Assembly: GCA_013822915.1 (NCBI GenBank)
Contig: PNLG01000224.1
Coordinates: forward strand, 1-7,043
DNA from: Sphingomonas sp.
GTDB taxonomy: Bacteria; Pseudomonadota; Alphaproteobacteria; Sphingomonadales; Sphingomonadaceae
Length of the DNA: 7,043 nucleotides
Reading direction: 5' to 3'
The notes beneath the pieces are model-generated. The model did no database searches, was not told where the DNA came from, and saw only the letters and a program-made list of their open reading frames with translations. Below are positions 1-6,208 of this stretch, piece by piece. Position 1 is the first letter of the stretch. The number at the start of each line of letters is the position of its first letter. The position numbers were made by a program, and so were the translations under genes.

Positions 1-864
1 GCGCTGAAGGCGGGGCTCGATTCGGGGCATATCGCAGGCGCGGCACTCGACGTGTTCCAGACCGAGCCCGCCAAGGAATCACCGCTGTTCGGCACGCCGG
101 GCTTTGTCTCCACCCCGCATCTGGGCGCGTCAACCACCGAGGCGCAGGTCAATGTGGCTTTGCAAGTCGCCGAACAAATGGCCGATTATCTGGTGACGGG
201 CGGCATCACCAACGCGCTCAACGTGCCGAGCCTGTCAGCGGAGGAAGCGCCGAAGCTGAAACCCTATATGGCGCTCGCGGAAAAGCTCGGGTCGCTGGTC
301 GGGCAGCTTGCACACGGCGCGCTGTCGGGAATTTCGGTCGAGGTTGAGGGAGCGGCTGCCCAACTCAACCAGAAACCGGTGACGAGCGCGGTGCTGGCGG
401 GCATGATGCGCGTGCATTCGGACATAGTGAACATGGTCAACGCGCCGTTCCTCGCGAAGGAGCGCGGGCTGGATGTGCGCGAAATCCGCCATGACCGTGA
501 GGGCGATTATCACACGCTGGTGCGCGTAACGGTCAAAACCGATGCGGGCGACAAATCGGTCGCGGGCACGCTGTTCGGGGATGCGGCGCCGCGCCTTGTC
601 GAACTGTTCGGGATCAAGGTCGAGGCCGATCTGGTCGGGCACATGCTGTATGTCGTGAACGAGGATGCGCCGGGCTTTATCGGGCGGCTGGGCAGTTTGC
701 TGGGCGAGGCGGGGGTCAATATCGGCACCTTCCACCTTGGTCGCCGCGCGGCAGGGGGCGAGGCGGTTGTGCTATTGTCGGTCGACGAAGCGGTGACGCC
801 CGCGTTGATCGTCGCCGTGCGCGCGCTGCCGGGGGTGAAGACGGTGATGGCGCTGGGCTTTTGA
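1..864 (+). CDS. serA: D-3-phosphoglycerate dehydrogenase, C-terminal part (5' end outside window)
   Basis: SerA oxidises 3-phosphoglycerate to 3-phosphohydroxypyruvate with NAD+, the first committed step of L-serine synthesis in the cytosol. The frame is open from base 1 and gives 287 residues before TGA at 862-864. Visible residues 1-45 are the end of the nucleotide/substrate-binding domains: GHIAGAALDVF, then TPHLGAST with His40 as the expected catalytic acid/base. A middle domain follows at about 75-210 (NVPSL, then GTLFGDAAPRLVELFG), the intervening (ASB) domain typical of the long SerA form. An ACT domain ends the protein at about 213-287 (EDAPGFIGRLGSLLGEAGVNIG). Asp222 and Asn240 sit where long-form SerA proteins bind the feedback inhibitor serine; that comparison is from memory. 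The first ATG-like codon in the window is not the start, because homology runs to the edge. The gene leads into hisZ after 32 bases. Confidence 0.96.
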   Translation, partial: ALKAGLDSGHIAGAALDVFQTEPAKESPLFGTPGFVSTPHLGASTTEAQVNVALQVAEQMADYLVTGGITNALNVPSLSAEEAPKLKPYMALAEKLGSLVGQLAHGALSGISVEVEGAAAQLNQKPVTSAVLAGMMRVHSDIVNMVNAPFLAKERGLDVREIRHDREGDYHTLVRVTVKTDAGDKSVAGTLFGDAAPRLVELFGIKVEADLVGHMLYVVNEDAPGFIGRLGSLLGEAGVNIGTFHLGRRAAGGEAVVLLSVDEAVTPALIVAVRALPGVKTVMALGF

Positions 865-884
865 CGGCGTCGGGGTGGCGGGTT

Positions 885-891
885 AGGGGAG
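885..891 (+). promoter_or_regulatory. Ribosome binding site that fixes the hisZ start
   Basis: AGGGGAG lies 5 bases before the ATG at 897. It supports that ATG over an in-frame TTG at 861, which would overlap the serA stop, has no comparable site, and would add 12 residues unlike the family's N-terminus. Confidence 0.7.
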
Positions 892-896
892 CGGGC

Positions 897-2003
897 ATGA
901 CCCACTCCCTCCTTCCCGAAGGTTTTCACGACCGTCTGCCGCCCTTTGCCGATGCCGCTGCAGTGCTGGAGGCGCGGTTGCTGGGGGTCGCCTTTGCGCA
1001 TGGTTATGAGCGGGTTGACCCCCCGTCGGTCGAATTTGTCGACGGGCTGGCGCGGCGGTTGAAAGCGTCGCGAGCGATTGATGCGGTGCGCTATGTCGAT
1101 CCGGTCTCGCAGCGCACGCTGGCGATCCGGCCCGATATGACGGCGCAGGTCGGGCGGATTGCCGCCACCCGCATGGCGCACCATCCGCGCCCGGTGCGGT
1201 TGAGCTATGCCGGGCAGGTGCTGAAACTGCGCGCCGCCGAACTCGCGCCCGAACGTGAGGCGCGGCAGATCGGCTGCGAACTGATCGGGCTCGACAATGT
1301 AGCGGCTGCGCAAGAGGTTGTCGGCGTCGCGGTGGAGGCGCTGGCGGCCGCCGATGTCGGCGGGCTGTCGATCGACTTCACGCTGCCCGATCTGGTCGAT
1401 ACGCTGGCGGCGGGGCCGCTGGCGGTGGCGGCGGATCAGGTCGAGCGGTTGAAGGACCGGCTCGATGCCAAGGATGCGGGCGCCGTCGCGGCGATCGACC
1501 CACGCTACCTCCCGCTGATTGCGGCGGCAGGGCCGTTTGCGGCGGCCTATGACCGGCTGCAGGCCTTCGACACGGGCGGGGCGCTGCGGTCGCGGCTGGA
1601 GGGGTTGGCGCAGATTGCGGCCGCACTTGACGGCCGGGTGGCAATGACACTCGACCCGACCGAGCGGCATGGCTTTGAATATCAAAGCTGGATTGGCTTT
1701 TCAATTTTCGCGGGTGGCCTGCGGGGGGAAATCGGGCGCGGCGGCAGCTATACTGTGGTCCACGAAAACGGCGCGGAAGAACCGGCAATCGGCTTTTCGC
1801 TCTATCCCGACGGAATCGTCGATGGCGGCTTGCGCGTGCCCGAGCGGCGGCGGCTGTTCGTGCCGATCGGCACCGATCCCGCGCTGGCGGCAGCGATGCG
1901 GGCGCAGGGCTGGGTGACGGTCGCGCAATTGAATGATGGCGATACGCCCGAAGCGCAACTGTGCACGCATGTGTTGCAGGGGGGGGAGGCTCGCGAGGTT
2001 TAG
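897..2003 (+). CDS. hisZ: ATP phosphoribosyltransferase regulatory subunit HisZ
   Basis: HisZ is a catalytically inactive paralogue of histidyl-tRNA synthetase. It assembles with the short form of HisG to make active, histidine-inhibitable ATP phosphoribosyltransferase, the first step of histidine synthesis. The 368-residue product opens with LLPEGFHDRLP, the class II synthetase-like N-terminus. It carries a motif 2-like RPDMTAQVGRIAATRM (78-93), QIGCELIGLDN (124-134), GFEYQSWIGFSIF (259-271) where a true HisRS has its GLDYY-type histidine-binding loop, and a motif 3-like GRGGSY (280-285) followed by EEPAIGFSLYPDGI. The altered HisRS signature and the short length, with no full anticodon-binding domain, separate it from HisS. 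ATG at 897 has a good ribosome binding site; TAG ends it at 2001-2003. It lies between serA and purA, away from any visible his genes; hisG is not in the window. Confidence 0.93.
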   Translation: MTHSLLPEGFHDRLPPFADAAAVLEARLLGVAFAHGYERVDPPSVEFVDGLARRLKASRAIDAVRYVDPVSQRTLAIRPDMTAQVGRIAATRMAHHPRPVRLSYAGQVLKLRAAELAPEREARQIGCELIGLDNVAAAQEVVGVAVEALAAADVGGLSIDFTLPDLVDTLAAGPLAVAADQVERLKDRLDAKDAGAVAAIDPRYLPLIAAAGPFAAAYDRLQAFDTGGALRSRLEGLAQIAAALDGRVAMTLDPTERHGFEYQSWIGFSIFAGGLRGEIGRGGSYTVVHENGAEEPAIGFSLYPDGIVDGGLRVPERRRLFVPIGTDPALAAAMRAQGWVTVAQLNDGDTPEAQLCTHVLQGGEAREV

Positions 2004-2071
2004 CCGCTCACCGCAACGACAGGAATACGCGCGCATCGTCCAGGCGTGGCAGGAAAAAAAAGGGGTTTAAT
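2004..2071 (+). other. hisZ-purA intergenic leader with an A8 run and the purA ribosome binding site
   Basis: This 68-base gap contains a run of eight A at 2054-2061 running directly into GGGG (2062-2065), so AAGGGG at 2060-2065 sits 6 bases before the TTG start of purA. I see no clear stem-loop, terminator or sigma-70 promoter here, so cotranscription from hisZ is the simplest reading. The A run is conspicuous in an otherwise GC-rich region and should leave the initiation site unstructured, which may compensate for the TTG start. Confidence 0.55.
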
Positions 2072-3361
2072 TTGGCCAATGTAGCAGTGATCGGCGCCCA
2101 ATGGGGCGATGAGGGCAAGGGCAAGATCGTCGATTGGCTCGCCGAACGCGCCGATGTCGTCGTGCGGTTTCAGGGCGGGCACAATGCCGGCCACACCCTG
2201 GTCGTTGGCGACAAGACCTATAAGCTGTCGCTGCTCCCTTCCGGCATTGTGCGCGGCACGCCGAGCGTCATTGGCAATGGCGTGGTGCTCGACCCCTGGC
2301 ATTTGCGCGACGAAGTGGCAAAGCTGCGCGGGCAGGGGGTGGAGATTACCCCTGACACGCTGATGATTGCCGATACGTGCGCGCTGATCCTGCCGTTTCA
2401 CCGCGATCTCGACGCGCTGCGCGAGGATGCAAGCGGCGCGGGCAAGATCGGCACGACGCGGCGCGGCATTGGTCCTGCTTATGAGGACAAGGTGGGCAGG
2501 CGCGCGATCCGGCTGTGCGATCTGGCGCATCTTGACGATCTGGGGCCGCAGCTTGACCGGCTCACCGCGCATCATGATGCCTTGCGCGCAGGCTTTGGCG
2601 AGCCGCCGATCGATCGCGCTGCGCTGATCGAGCAATTGCGCGAGATTGCGGGCTTTGTATTGCCGTTCGTGCGGCCGGTGTGGCGCGATCTGAATACGGC
2701 GCGGGCGCTCGGCAAGCGCATTTTGTTTGAGGGCGCGCAAGGGGTGCTGCTCGACGTCGATCACGGCACTTATCCGTTTGTCACCTCGTCCAACACAATT
2801 GCGGGCACCGCGTCAGGTGGCTCGGGGCTGGGACCGGCGGCGGTCGGCTTTGTGCTGGGGATTGCCAAGGCTTATACCACGCGCGTCGGCTCCGGCCCGT
2901 TCCCGACCGAGCTTTTGGACGATATTGGCGAGCGGCTGGGGGTGCGCGGGCATGAATTCGGCACCGTCACCGGGCGCAAGCGGCGCTGCGGCTGGTTCGA
3001 CGCGGTGCTGGTGCGGCAGTCGGCGGCGGTCAGCGGGATTACCGGCATTGCGCTCACCAAGCTGGACGTGCTTGACGGGTTTGACACGGTCAGCATCTGC
3101 ACCGGTTACCGGCTGGGCGACCGGGTGCTCGATTATTTTCCGGCCCACGCCGCCGATCAGACAGCGGTCGAGCCGATTTACGAGACATTGCCGGGCTGGC
3201 CTGAAACGACGGCGGGCGCGCGAAGCTGGGCCGATCTGCCTGCCGCCGCGATCAAATACATCAAGCGCGTGGAAGAGTTGATCCGATGCCCCGTCGCGCT
3301 GGTTTCAACCAGCCCGGAACGGGAGGACACCATCCTCGTGCGCGATCCGTTCGCGGATTGA
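2072..3361 (+). CDS. purA: Adenylosuccinate synthetase
   Basis: PurA joins IMP and aspartate using GTP to make adenylosuccinate, the first step from IMP to AMP. With TTG at 2072 as start the protein is MANVAVIGAQWGDEGKGK..., 429 residues, matching the usual length of about 430. Visible motifs are the GTP-binding loop GAQWGDEGKGK (8-18) with catalytic Asp13, GGHNAGHT (35-42) with catalytic His41, the IMP-binding segment IGTTRRGIGPAYEDK (126-140), FEGAQGVLLDVDHGTYPF (219-236), the loop region GTVTGRKRRCGWFD (297-310), and the guanine-contacting LTKLDVLDGF (328-337) with STSPERED near the end. The frame is open further upstream into hisZ, but that extension is Arg/Gly-rich and unlike the family, and AAGGGG precedes this TTG. 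TGA at 3359-3361 is 8 bases from the convergent aroC stop. Confidence 0.96.
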   Translation: MANVAVIGAQWGDEGKGKIVDWLAERADVVVRFQGGHNAGHTLVVGDKTYKLSLLPSGIVRGTPSVIGNGVVLDPWHLRDEVAKLRGQGVEITPDTLMIADTCALILPFHRDLDALREDASGAGKIGTTRRGIGPAYEDKVGRRAIRLCDLAHLDDLGPQLDRLTAHHDALRAGFGEPPIDRAALIEQLREIAGFVLPFVRPVWRDLNTARALGKRILFEGAQGVLLDVDHGTYPFVTSSNTIAGTASGGSGLGPAAVGFVLGIAKAYTTRVGSGPFPTELLDDIGERLGVRGHEFGTVTGRKRRCGWFDAVLVRQSAAVSGITGIALTKLDVLDGFDTVSICTGYRLGDRVLDYFPAHAADQTAVEPIYETLPGWPETTAGARSWADLPAAAIKYIKRVEELIRCPVALVSTSPEREDTILVRDPFAD

Positions 3362-3372
3362 GCCGCGGCTCA
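3359..3372. terminator. Perfect 14-base palindrome joining the purA and aroC stop codons; possible weak terminator
   Basis: TGAGCCGCGGCTCA reads identically on both strands. Its first three bases are the purA TGA and its last three are the reverse complement of the aroC TGA. As RNA it could fold to a 5-base-pair stem (TGAGC/GCTCA) with a CGCG loop. On the plus strand GTTTTG follows (3373-3378), a short U tract, so weak intrinsic termination of the purA transcript is plausible. On the minus strand no U tract follows. The palindrome is seen directly; the terminator role is inference, and the stem is short for a strong terminator. Confidence 0.4.
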
Positions 3373-4443
3373 GTTTTGCCCGCATTGCCCCCGATGGCGC
3401 AGGAATTGATCGGCCAGCACCAGCGCGACCATTGCTTCCACCACCGGCGCACCGCGAATGCCGACGCAGGGGTCGTGGCGGCCTTTGGTCATGATTTCGG
3501 TCGCAGTGCCGTCCCGCGCGATTGTTTCGACGGGCGTCAGGATCGAACTCGTCGGCTTGAACGCGACGCGCAGCCGGATCGGCTGGCCGGTCGAAATGCC
3601 GCCCGCGATACCGCCGGCATGGTTGGCGAGAAATTCGGGCCCGTCGGCACCCGGCCGCATCGCATCGGCATTATCCTCGCCGCGCGCTGCCGCTGCGGCA
3701 AAGCCATCGCCAATCTCCACGCCCTTGACGGCATTGATGCCCATGCACGCGCCCGCCAGTTCGGCGTCAAGCTTGGCATAGAGCGGTGCCCCCCACCCTG
3801 CGGGTACGCCCACCGCCTCGCACGCAATGACGGCACCCAGCGACGATCCCGCCCGGCGCGCGTCATCGACCAGCGCTTCCCAGCGTTTGGCGGCCGCCGC
3901 ATCGGGGCAGAAAAACGGATTGGCGCCGATTTCGTCGCGATCGAAATTGGCCGGGTCAATCCGGTCGCCGCCGATCGATTCGACCCAGGCGCGGATGCTG
4001 ACCTCCGGGATCACCAGCCGCGCGACCGCGCCCGCCGCCACTCGCATCGCCGTTTCGCGTGCCGATGATCGCCCGCCGCCGCGATAGTCGCGAAAGCCAT
4101 ATTTGGCGTCATAGGCATAATCGGCGTGGCCGGGGCGGTAAGCTTTTGCGACGTCCGAATAATCCTTTGATCGCTGATCGACATTATCGATCATCAGCGC
4201 AATCGGCGTGCCCGTCGTCCGCCCCTCAAACACCCCCGACAGGATGCGGACCTGATCGGGTTCTTGCCGCTGGGTGGTAAAGCGGCTGGTGCCGGGGCGG
4301 CGCTGGTCAAGGAACGGCTGGATATCGGCTTCGCTGAGCGTCAGGCCGGGCGGGCACCCATCTACCACCGCGCCAATCGCCGGGCCATGGCTCTCGCCCC
4401 ACGTAGTGACGCGGAACAGATGGCCGAAGCTGTTGTGGCTCAT
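3370..4443 (-). CDS. aroC: Chorismate synthase
   Basis: AroC converts 5-enolpyruvylshikimate-3-phosphate to chorismate with reduced FMN, the last step of the shikimate pathway toward aromatic amino acids, folate and quinones. The 357-residue product is of normal length and begins SFGHLFRVTTWGESHG with the invariant His19. It continues with RRPGTSRFTTQRQEPD (48-63), YRPGHADYAYDAKYG (102-116), the signature GGGRSSARETAMRVAAGA (122-139), GGISTGQPI (281-289), KPTSS (297-301) and GRHDPCVGIRGAPVVEAM (321-338). No expected segment is missing. The ATG at 4443 overlaps the fabI stop as ATGA and only a weak ribosome binding site precedes it, so translation probably depends on ribosomes finishing fabI. 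It is the last gene of the minus-strand unit. Confidence 0.97.
   Translation of the reverse strand: MSHNSFGHLFRVTTWGESHGPAIGAVVDGCPPGLTLSEADIQPFLDQRRPGTSRFTTQRQEPDQVRILSGVFEGRTTGTPIALMIDNVDQRSKDYSDVAKAYRPGHADYAYDAKYGFRDYRGGGRSSARETAMRVAAGAVARLVIPEVSIRAWVESIGGDRIDPANFDRDEIGANPFFCPDAAAAKRWEALVDDARRAGSSLGAVIACEAVGVPAGWGAPLYAKLDAELAGACMGINAVKGVEIGDGFAAAAARGEDNADAMRPGADGPEFLANHAGGIAGGISTGQPIRLRVAFKPTSSILTPVETIARDGTATEIMTKGRHDPCVGIRGAPVVEAMVALVLADQFLRHRGQCGQN
4440..4443 (-). promoter_or_regulatory. ATGA overlap, fabI stop / aroC start
   Basis: On the minus strand the bases read ATGA: ATG starts aroC and TGA ends fabI. Four-base overlaps of this type usually mean translational coupling by re-initiating ribosomes. 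The upstream bases (CACGCTGGG) offer no strong independent ribosome binding site, which fits. Confidence 0.75.
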
Positions 4444-5243
4444 CCCAGCGTGATATCCGGCGCGTCTTCTGCCTTCATGCCGACGACGTGATAGCCGGCA
4501 TCGACATGGTGCGTCTCCCCCGTCACCCCGGCGGACAGGTCGCTCAGCAGGTAGAGCCCCGCGCCGCCGACATCCTCGATCGTGACGTTGCGTTTGAGTG
4601 GCGAATTATACTCATTCCATTTCAGGATCAGGCGGAAATCGCCAATCCCCGATGCGGCGAGTGTCTTGATCGGTCCGGCCGAAATCGCGTTCACCCGGAT
4701 ATTGTCGCGCCCCAGATCGACTGCGAGATATTTCACGCTCGTCTCCAGCGCCGATTTGGCGAGCCCCATCACATTGTAATGCGGCACCACTTTTTCCGCG
4801 CCATAGTAGCTGAGCGTCAGCAGCGCGCCGCCGTTCGGCATCATCGCGGCCGCCCGCTGGGCGATCGCGGTGAAGGAATAGACGCTGATGTTCATCGTCA
4901 TCTGGAAATTGTCGAGGCTGGTGTCGCAATAACGCCCGCGCAGCTCGTTCTTGTCCGAAAAGCCGATGGCGTGAACCACGAAGTCGATCGTCGGCCATGC
5001 CTGTGCCAGTTCGGCGAAGGTGCGGTCGAGCGCGGCCATATCGGCAACGTCACAGTCAAACAGCCGCGCGACCCCCAATTGTTCGGCAAGCGGCTGCACG
5101 CGCTTTTCCATTGCCTCGCCCTGATAGCTGAACGCGAGTTCTGCGCCTGCATCGCTCAGCTTTTTGGCTATCCCCCAGGCAAGCGAACGATCATTGGCAA
5201 GCCCCATGACGAGCCCGCGTTTTCCCTGCATCAATCCGGTCAC
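4440..5243 (-). CDS. fabI: Enoyl-[acyl-carrier-protein] reductase (NADH), FabI type
   Basis: FabI reduces trans-2-enoyl-ACP to acyl-ACP, the last step of each fatty-acid elongation cycle, and is the target of triclosan and isoniazid-like inhibitors. The 267-residue product is a short-chain dehydrogenase-fold protein with the FabI-specific features: a cofactor-binding GLANDRSLAWGIA (14-26), DCDVAD (63-68), HAIGF (91-95), and the catalytic Tyr-x6-Lys pair Tyr156/Lys163 in HYNVMGLAKSA, with the second conserved tyrosine at 146 in LSYYGAEK. PIKTLAASGI (191-200) is the substrate-loop region, and VTGETHHVDAGYHVVGM closes the fold. The GTG at 5243 is preferred to the ATG at 5231 because it forms a GTGA overlap with the yihY stop, has AGGGA 4 bases upstream, and gives the MTGLMQGKRG start I recall from sphingomonads. 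Second-last gene of the minus-strand unit. Confidence 0.96.
   Translation of the reverse strand: MTGLMQGKRGLVMGLANDRSLAWGIAKKLSDAGAELAFSYQGEAMEKRVQPLAEQLGVARLFDCDVADMAALDRTFAELAQAWPTIDFVVHAIGFSDKNELRGRYCDTSLDNFQMTMNISVYSFTAIAQRAAAMMPNGGALLTLSYYGAEKVVPHYNVMGLAKSALETSVKYLAVDLGRDNIRVNAISAGPIKTLAASGIGDFRLILKWNEYNSPLKRNVTIEDVGGAGLYLLSDLSAGVTGETHHVDAGYHVVGMKAEDAPDITLG
5240..5243 (-). promoter_or_regulatory. GTGA overlap, yihY-family stop / fabI start
   Basis: The minus-strand bases GTGA contain the GTG start of fabI and the TGA stop of the upstream membrane-protein gene. This repeats, with GTG, the four-base overlap seen between fabI and aroC and again suggests coupled translation. Confidence 0.7.
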
Positions 5244-6199
5244 GCTATCCCTGTCCCATCTGCTTCGTTACCGCTTCCTACTCCCTGTTCATCCGCTTCC
5301 GCCAGTGCTGCGTTGAGTTGGGCGCCCACGACCAGCCCCCAGCCGACCAGAAAGAAGAAAATCAGCGCAATCATTACGCCTGCCAGGCTGCCATAAATCA
5401 TGTCGTAATTGGCAAAGCGCGCGATCAGCACCGGCAGCATCGCCGTCACGCCCAGCCACCACGCCGTGGTAAACAGTGCCCCTGGCCATTTCGGGGCCCG
5501 GCTTTCGCGGTAATTGCGCGGCGTGAGGGTATAGAACAGCAGATACAGCGCCCCGAACAGCGCAATTGCGGGCGCCAGCCGCGATACCGACACGATCATC
5601 GCCGCATCCTTGGCAAAGGGCATGGTGCGCACGATAAATTGTTCGGCCGCCACCAAAGTCACCTGAAAACTGAATGCGATCAGCGCGAGGATGAGCGATG
5701 CCAGCACAAGCGCAATCGACCATAGCCGGTGCTGCCAAAAGGGTCGGACCGATTCCACGCCATAAGCACGGCGGAGGATATCGCGGATCGTCTCGACAAA
5801 GCTTGCCGTGGTCCACAGCCCGACAATCGCACCGAACCACAGCAGCGAACCCGATGGCGCCATCACAACATCGGCGATCGGCGCTTTCAGTACGATCGCG
5901 ACATCGCTGGGCAGACTTTGCAGAAACAGGTCGACCGCCCGCTGGCCCGAACCAGTGCGACCGAACAACCGCGCCACGGCGACCGCGACGATGCAGAACG
6001 GAAACAGCGCGACGAGCGAGAGATACGCCAGATTGCCCGCATGGATGAACCCGTCGCTCATCACGCCCACGGCCACGCGCGTCGAGACTTCGCGCGCGTA
6101 GCTGCCCGGTGCAATGAACGCGACCCGGCGGTTGAGCGTTAGCCCCCGGCCCGGCTGGCGGCGGCGCGCCTCGGGCGATACGGGGGAGTAATCCTGCAC
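5240..6199 (-). CDS. YihY/virulence factor BrkB family inner-membrane protein
   Basis: This is a polytopic membrane protein of the YihY/BrkB (UPF0761) family, once misnamed RNase BN; its biochemical role is not established and I do not assign one. The 319-residue product has a basic, soluble N-terminal stretch (1-45), then six likely membrane segments at about 57-78, 117-137, 158-182, 206-226, 240-260 and 270-294. Family hallmarks are GNLAYLSLVALFPF (55-68), the segment around YGSLAGVMIALIFFF (269-283), and GAQLNAALAE (292-301), the counterpart of the usual GAELNA. The tail (302-319) is acidic and Gly-rich. GTG at 6199 is the only start upstream of the conserved region after the preceding stop; no strong ribosome binding site precedes it, only GGCGG-like bases. 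It lies 9 bases after the DnaJ-like gene and overlaps fabI by four. Confidence 0.9.
   Translation of the reverse strand: MQDYSPVSPEARRRQPGRGLTLNRRVAFIAPGSYAREVSTRVAVGVMSDGFIHAGNLAYLSLVALFPFCIVAVAVARLFGRTGSGQRAVDLFLQSLPSDVAIVLKAPIADVVMAPSGSLLWFGAIVGLWTTASFVETIRDILRRAYGVESVRPFWQHRLWSIALVLASLILALIAFSFQVTLVAAEQFIVRTMPFAKDAAMIVSVSRLAPAIALFGALYLLFYTLTPRNYRESRAPKWPGALFTTAWWLGVTAMLPVLIARFANYDMIYGSLAGVMIALIFFFLVGWGLVVGAQLNAALAEADEQGVGSGNEADGTGIA
5248..5252 (-). promoter_or_regulatory. Ribosome binding site for fabI
   Basis: AGGGA on the minus strand lies 4 bases before the GTG at 5243, inside the end of the upstream gene. The region around it (about 5244-5290) is purine-rich on the mRNA strand and includes GGGAGTAGGAAG, so fabI may initiate strongly by itself as well as by coupling. 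Confidence 0.5.
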
Positions 6200-6208
6200 C
6201 CGCCGCCG

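Noticed and set aside
510..1685. Long minus-strand open frame (391 codons) opposite serA and hisZ
   Set aside because: Its product is dominated by Arg, Pro, Gln and His with no recognisable domain. It spans the serA-hisZ junction, and both of those genes are clearly real. It is the usual by-product of GC-rich codon bias.
897..2003. Could this be histidyl-tRNA synthetase (hisS) rather than hisZ?
   Set aside because: The histidine-binding signature loop of HisRS is replaced by GFEYQ, motif 3 is degenerate, and there is no full anticodon-binding domain at 368 residues.
1961..2071. Possible N-terminal extension of PurA overlapping hisZ
   Set aside because: The extra 37 residues are Arg/Gly-rich and absent from the PurA family, and a plausible ribosome binding site precedes the TTG at 2072.
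3286..4068. Plus-strand open frame (260 codons) running from the end of purA across aroC
   Set aside because: It is antisense to well-conserved aroC codons, Arg-rich and without motifs, and it has no convincing ribosome binding site.
4488..5396. Plus-strand open frame (302 codons) opposite fabI
   Set aside because: The FabI frame on the other strand has full family motifs, while this one reads as low-complexity His/Arg/Pro text and crosses into the yihY gene.
5240..6199. Annotation of the membrane protein as ribonuclease BN
   Set aside because: That name for the YihY family is an old misassignment, since the true RNase BN activity belongs to a different protein; nothing here resembles a nuclease.
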